From: Epiperipatus broadwayi
Lineage: Eukaryota; Onychophora; Udeonychophora; Euonychophora; Peripatidae
Length of the DNA: 64,000 nt
Direction of reading: 5' to 3'
NCBI GenBank assembly: GCA_028023455.1
Contig: JAQFVV010000013.1
Coordinates: 6,402,811-6,466,810 of the forward strand
This document shows, piece after piece, positions 59,049 through 64,000 of the stretch (positions are counted from its first letter, which is position 1; every line of letters starts with the position of its first letter). Position numbers and translations under genes: made by a program. The notes beneath the pieces were generated by a model. That model was given only the letters and a program-made list of their open reading frames with translations, had not been told where the DNA came from and did not search any database.

Positions 59049-62000
59049 TGTAACCCTCTAAAGTGTGGTCAACTACATAACGTAAGTAAGTGCACTGAGA
59101 ATCGTAACCTCGATCACTGATCAAAACTACATAACGTAAGTAAGTGCACTGAGAATCGTAACCTCGATCACTGATCAATTCCTGCTACACATTGTCAGCT
59201 ATTAAGAGCTGTATCCAAAAGCATATTATGCTATCTATTTTATGCACCAAGGACCACAACCAACATCTGGAAAACTTATCACAGACCAAACTAATGATCT
59301 AACATAAACTTTTATGATTTAATTTGATCGCAGCCAGGGTGTACCGCGATGACCTATCATAGTAGTATGATAAAATACAGTAAACAAATTATAAGTGTAA
59401 TGTTATTATGTTACAAACCTTAATTTGCGATTTTTATTGTATGAGACCCGATGGCCGACCATGTACAAGATGGCATAATTTGTGAAACTACATAAGATTA
59501 TGAAATTTTAAACCATCTATATGATTTTTAATACAAATGCTAGTCCAGGTAAAGCTTTGCAATAAATAAACATAAATACTTGGGTTCTTTTTTTTTATAG
59601 TTTACTATATTACTGAGACTCTTTTTATAATGACAAATGACAATTTAAAATGTTAAGTAAATATATTCAATCATGTCAATATTTGGTAAATCTGTTTACA
59701 AGTCTAATAATTAATTTATATTGTATACTAGAATCAACTACGCAAAGCCAAAATGATGGAAAAGGTAAATGGGATTTTATTGTACCCCACACATCATAAA
59801 CTACCAAAGACGAAAAGCATCCAAATGTTTTCTCAAAATATTACTAAACTTTTATATCATGTTGACAATAGTATGTACTTCATGTATGCTCTATCCAAGG
59901 TTTATGATTTCTGATTTTACGAATGACACATAGCAACGGCACAGTAAGTTTAATTATAAATCAACGTTTATTTACAAATTTATGAATAATAAATAATTAA
60001 TTCTAATGTTATAATTAAAGACATAAATAAACAAATAAAATAAATAAATTATAATTCCATCGACTTTCTTCAATAACATATCATAGGTACGGTTTTAAAA
60101 ACCTAATCATACCTTATTTCAATTTGATATAATGAATCTTGAGCAAATTATACTAAATTCAACATCAACTCATGAAATATTTAACATCATTTCCAGATTC
60201 AATAAATCCATACCGTAAAATTATAATAATATAATAAATAATATTATATCTGTAGGATTTAGCTATAATGCAATCATTAAATAAAGTGAAAATTTAAACT
60301 TACACTCCGGTAAATAATAATCAACCGACAGTTAATTATTATGAAGTAACTTGAATAGAATGTCCTGCTACAATTTGACGATCTAACCTATGAACTATAC
60401 TTACAAATGGAAGAAGATGATTTAGCAGATTAACTAAAATACTTTGCCCAACTTATATCTATGAAGTAAAACATATTCCTGTGGATGCGTTCATCTACAC
60501 ATAGGAATTAAATAATACTAAACGCTTTGTGGATTGATACACCATCATAAAGTAATACGTATAATTACACAATTCCGCGGATTAACCACCAGCACTGGAA
60601 TGAGTGTAAAATACAAAAATGGCAATTAAATAATCTGTGGATTAACCACCAGCACAGATTAATGCCTTTCAACATTAAAAAACAACATTACTATTTACCT
60701 CATATTAAAGTGCAAAATCATCCTCCTCAGTTATTCTGATCATTCAGAAAACACTAACACTTTAGCAAATGTGGGTTCTTGCATAATAAAATGTTACACT
60801 AATCAGGACAACTAATGTACTAACTTATCTTGCTTAAAATAAAACATGTGTAATGCAATATAAGTAATATTAGCATAGGAATATAAATCTGGAAAGACTC
60901 ACAAAATACCTCACAAAGATTGATACATCTCATGAATTCATTTAGTACTTTTCAAACTTTTCGCAAGCGCTATTTTCTTGAATAAATATTTTATTCAACC
61001 CCTATTAATTTAAACTTAATAAAATATAACTTATGAACTTCACATACAAGTTCATATAACGATAAAATTAAAGTAATGAATTATTAAATCAAATATATAA
61101 AATCTAACAGGTGTGTGTGTGTGATATAAATTAAATGTATAGCATTTTATAGTTCAATACATGAATTTTAGCAGGTGTGTGTCACAAATTAGATTATATA
61201 GCATTTTATAACGACAAATATGATCCGTGAAATCCATGTACGATGTGTCGAACAATAAATGTACGAAGTAATAGCTATAATTATAGTTGAATTCCAGACA
61301 TGTAATTTTATCCATTTGTGTTAGTTATTATAATCACTATTAGATTAACGATTTTACGTGGCTCCATAAACATGAAACAATTTCAAAACATGACACGCAG
61401 AACTTAAATGAAAATGTTTTTCATAAGTTATTAATTTCTACATTTCTCTATTAAAAATGTTCCAAGTTTATCACATCCATGCTAAATATTTATTTATCCA
61501 TGCTTAAATCTCAGAATACTAATTATAGCAATTTATTTAATCATTCCACACTGACGATAAAATTAGAAAATAGCTTTGATCAATTATTTGAAGACTGTTT
61601 ATTATCCAAATGACAAACAAATTAACTAGCAAATATATTACTGGCATTATAAAGTTAAATATCAATCAATACTATATTTTTATTAGAATTTGAAACGGAA
61701 ATATTAAACTATGTTGATAACTTTAACATTTTACTTTAATTTAAACTTCTTCTTTTTTAAAAAACAAATTTTCATATTTATAAAACTTCTGTAATTAAAA
61801 TACTTATTTAATTTTTCCAAATTGTAGAACAATAAACATTTTAAAACATACCAAACTCTTGCAATTAATTATTTTAAACTGGGAAGCTCCGACATTTTAA
61901 ATGTAATATTGGGAAATTATTACCGGTGATTTGATCCACTTGGCCAGCCGACTTGAACAGACTTTTAAATTTAGCAATTCATCTTATAATTAAATACCAC

Positions 62001-62538
62001 AATGTTATTTTTTACGTTTATAGAAAATTTGTGGTAATCAGTTTACTTATTAACTATTTTAAAATAAGCTTATCAAAATTACACCATTTGCCTTTTTACC
62101 ATTTTCTTTTCCTTCTCTCTCCCTCCAAAAACAAACTAACAGATGATCTTCTCTTAAATTCGTGCTCTTTTCTTTTTTTACATTGAGACGCATACGTAAT
62201 TACTGTATTTATTTTTAATAATTTATTTTAATTGAACAAATGGTTTTTTGTTAATTCAATATAAATAAATTTTAAGATCATTTTAAACAAATAAAACAAA
62301 ATATTATATTTTAATACTATTTTACCAAATTAAATGTGTTGTCAAAATTTTTTAAAAGTTAAGCATTATGATATGAATTAGCATATGGAACGAAGCAAAT
62401 TCAAATTTATTAAAATAATATAAGAGAGTAATCTGTTCAAAGTGCAAATCAAGCCAATCAAATCACCAAAGAAGACAGAGAAATTTTTTATACTAGTTAC
62501 ATCAATTATTATATTTTATGCTAAAATATATGGTTACA
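59049..62538 (-). repeat. 3' LTR of element B (about 3.5 kb)
   Basis: It begins TGTAACC and ends GGTTACA, and is a full-length homologue of the solo LTR 21209-24724 with frequent substitutions and small indels. The side facing gag has a purine tract, so it is the 3' LTR in minus orientation. An additional GTTTACA (to 62545) lies between GGTTACA and the purine tract; depending on cleavage, the true LTR start could be there. Confidence 0.85.
59071..59177. repeat. 54-bp tandem duplication in LTR B2
   Basis: Two identical 53-bp units start AACTACATAACGTAAGTAAG at 59071 and 59125. The solo LTR copy has only one unit, so the duplication is specific to this copy. The short ORF over it merely translates the repeat. 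Confidence 0.9.
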
Positions 62539-62545
62539 GTTTACA

Positions 62546-62557
62546 CCCCCCTATGGA
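62546..62557 (-). promoter_or_regulatory. Polypurine tract of element B
   Basis: On the minus strand CCATAGGGGGG leads into TGTAAACTGTAACC at the LTR. The G6 run is the typical end of the plus-strand primer. Confidence 0.7.
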
Positions 62558-62692
62558 AAAAATTTATCTTTCTTCAGAATTCCATTTCATCAACTCTACT
62601 AAGGTACATCATAATTCACTATATTTTATTATCCTATCTATAATTTATCATCAATCTAAATATGGTATAACATTTACACGATATAAATCCCC

Positions 62693-62887
62693 CTAATTTA
62701 TTGAAGGTACAGGTTTTAAACTACGTGCATTGTAGGTGCCTCGGATTCCTTCAGGGGTTGAGAGCATAAATGCATTCTCTCCCACCTGGCTTTCAATCAT
62801 GAAAGGTCCATTATATAAGCTTAAAAATTTTCTAAATTCGTTTTTCTTTAAGTTGCTAACATGAGGAACTTTTCCATGAGGCCCCTT
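62693..62887 (-). pseudogene. C-terminal end of integrase of element B, directly after gag
   Basis: Just after the gag stop (TAG, 62890-62888), the same frame stays open for 64 codons to a TAG at 62695-62693. It reads KNEFRKFLSLYNGPFMI, then ENAFMLSTPEG, then RGTYNARSLKPVP. This is the GPY/F-type end of Ty3/gypsy integrase (GP[YF], '.G.YN.R.LKP'). Protease, RT, RNase H and most of integrase, which should lie between gag and this end, are absent, so an internal deletion joined gag to the tail of pol without changing frame, apart from the stop. Confidence 0.8.
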
Positions 62888-63994
62888 CTAGTTTAATGTA
62901 CTACTTTTAACATTTGTCTTAATATCCTTTGTGTGAAGTGGTTTAATTCCACTAACAGAAGGTTGATCTCTATCTTGGGTCTTATTAATTAGACTAGGTT
63001 GACCATTAACTCTATGATAAAATTTTGGTCGTTTATAACTACGACTTCTACTCTGGTATCTGTTATCACGATAAGGACTTCTTATGGGAGCAACATTAAC
63101 ATTAGCAATGGAACAGTTATGAGAAGCTCTAGCATCCTTTCCACCTCTATATCTGTTTTCCAGGTCACATTCACTTGTCTCTAGTGCATCTAAGATCTCT
63201 GACACCTCATCAATTGTATACTTATCCGCAGCAATCAAAACTTGTTCAATCTGTCGAGGTAAGTTATGTCTTAAGATCCTGACTATATGATGCTCAGATA
63301 ATGGAAAAGCAGTTAAAGTTTTAAGTTTGACCGCCTGTCCACGAAAAAATTGAGTATAGCTACCTTTATTAGCATTGTACTTTTCTCGAGTGATTTGATA
63401 ACGCATGTTATCCTGACGATCTTCACCCCAGAAACTTGACATTATTAAATGTTTAAAATCTCCATATGTTTGAGGACAATCAAACAAAGACTGCCACCAA
63501 TCTTTTGCAGCAGCATAAAGATGGTTGCTGGAGATAGCCAGTTTTTCTCTTTCTGAAAATGCACATAAAGTAAACAATTCCTCCAGATTTTGAAGAAATT
63601 CTAGAGGGTTTTCCAAATACTCCCCTTTAAATGGCTTAATCTTTAGAAATTTAAGAGCTGTAGATCCACCCATCGACATATCTGTGTTCTTGACATCATT
63701 TGCCACAGATTCAATTTCTAATGGTTTTTGGAAAATGGGAGTTGTGTGGATACCAGTAAAATTACCATCCGATACAACTACTTCTTTAACAGAGGTCTCT
63801 GTCCCATCTACATAATACTTGGTGTTTTGACCAATGAAATTATCATTTTTCTCTTGAGCCCTTTGAATTTCTAGCATTTTTAGCTGAAGATTTTCAATCT
63901 TTGCCTCTAGTTTCTGTCCTTCTTTAAACTCATTTGGCTCATTTGGCCACTCTTGACATTTATCCCTCATTTTCTTCCACTCTTTTTGCATCAT
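62888..63994 (-). CDS. gag: Gag protein of Ty3/gypsy element B (partial at window edge)
   Basis: This is the only long intact ORF in the window: 368 codons from the ATG at 63994, with the frame still open to the window end at 64000, so the true start may lie beyond. Residues about 20-48 form a charged coiled coil. A capsid-type domain (Retrotrans_gag-like) spans about 115-275, with KFLKIKPFKGEYLENPLEF, AAAKDWWQSL, YTQFFRGQAVKLKTL and PRQIEQVL. Such proteins package the element RNA in virus-like particles in the cytoplasm. The tail is Arg/Ser-rich (NRYQSRSRSYKRPKF) and could bind nucleic acid, but no CCHC knuckle is present, probably because the deletion that removed pol began here. An in-frame TAG separates it from the integrase end. 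Lack of other enzymes means it could act only with a helper element. Confidence 0.85.
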   Translation of the reverse strand: MMQKEWKKMRDKCQEWPNEPNEFKEGQKLEAKIENLQLKMLEIQRAQEKNDNFIGQNTKYYVDGTETSVKEVVVSDGNFTGIHTTPIFQKPLEIESVANDVKNTDMSMGGSTALKFLKIKPFKGEYLENPLEFLQNLEELFTLCAFSEREKLAISSNHLYAAAKDWWQSLFDCPQTYGDFKHLIMSSFWGEDRQDNMRYQITREKYNANKGSYTQFFRGQAVKLKTLTAFPLSEHHIVRILRHNLPRQIEQVLIAADKYTIDEVSEILDALETSECDLENRYRGGKDARASHNCSIANVNVAPIRSPYRDNRYQSRSRSYKRPKFYHRVNGQPSLINKTQDRDQPSVSGIKPLHTKDIKTNVKSSTLN

Positions 63995-64000
63995 TTCTAA

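Larger units (their letters stand above)
59049..64000 (-). mobile_element. Ty3/gypsy element B, deleted copy, 5' part outside the window
   Basis: The order on the minus strand is gag, integrase C-terminal end, non-coding stretch, purine tract and a 3.5-kb 3' LTR. The 5' LTR and primer-binding site should lie beyond 64000. Most of pol is missing. The 3' LTR meets LTR A at a (CA)n(TA)n tract. Confidence 0.8.

Noticed and set aside
58987-59178. ORF with an internal duplicated ISDRGYDSQCTYLRYVV
   Set aside because: It simply translates the 54-bp tandem duplication in LTR B2.
1-64000. CRISPR array, bacterial operon or phage system
   Set aside because: There are no regularly spaced short repeats with unique spacers, no ribosome-binding-site-led gene clusters, and no long ORFs other than the retroelement gag.

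Overview
The window looks like a gene-poor, strongly A+T-rich stretch of an animal (invertebrate metazoan) nuclear genome. I find no convincing host protein-coding gene, rRNA, CRISPR array or bacterial-style operon. Support for an animal genome comes from the mix of repeats: Ty3/gypsy LTR retroelements, RTE-type and other non-LTR reverse transcriptases, a Penelope-like element, a hAT transposon with an 8-bp target duplication, tRNA-derived SINEs with target duplications, and many (TA)n, (TG)n and (CA)n microsatellites. The mix would fit a mollusc (cephalopod-like) or an arthropod, but the sequence alone does not decide.

Layout, left to right. 530-7216 is an LTR element (here 'C') with LTRs of 2.2 and 2.1 kb, a purine tract before the 3' LTR and a short internal region. 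That region encodes an unrecognised charged, coiled-coil-like protein broken by nonsense codons. 8.5-21 kb holds one SINE with clear target duplications, two tandemly duplicated blocks, a non-LTR RT fragment, a deleted hAT element, a second tRNA-like SINE, a decayed Penelope-like element with RT and GIY-YIG remnants, and a fold-back repeat. 21209-24724 is a solo LTR of about 3.5 kb (family 'B'), next to the 3' end of an RTE-type LINE. 24.9-40 kb is mostly unassigned AT-rich DNA with two more decayed LINEs, two more SINEs with target duplications, and another fold-back element.

40313-59024 is an old Ty3/gypsy element ('A') on the minus strand: gag, zinc-knuckle remnant, protease, RT/RNase H and integrase remnants lie between two diverged LTRs. 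It is split between protease and RT by about 10 kb of foreign DNA, which includes a probable third solo LTR family ('D', 46004-48437). Its 5' LTR abuts, at a (TA)n tract, the 3' LTR of a second family B copy (59049-62538, minus). The internal part of that copy runs off the window end and carries a long intact gag ORF followed in the same frame by the last part of integrase, with the rest of pol missing.

The most striking common feature is that every external LTR junction that can be read here lies in a (TA)n tract, which suggests insertion preference for TA microsatellites. Two families (B and C) have unusually long LTRs with little coding capacity, so they look like non-autonomous elements. 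The coding remnants do not form a working pathway; at most they are parts of retrotransposition machinery, all visibly broken except the gag of element B.
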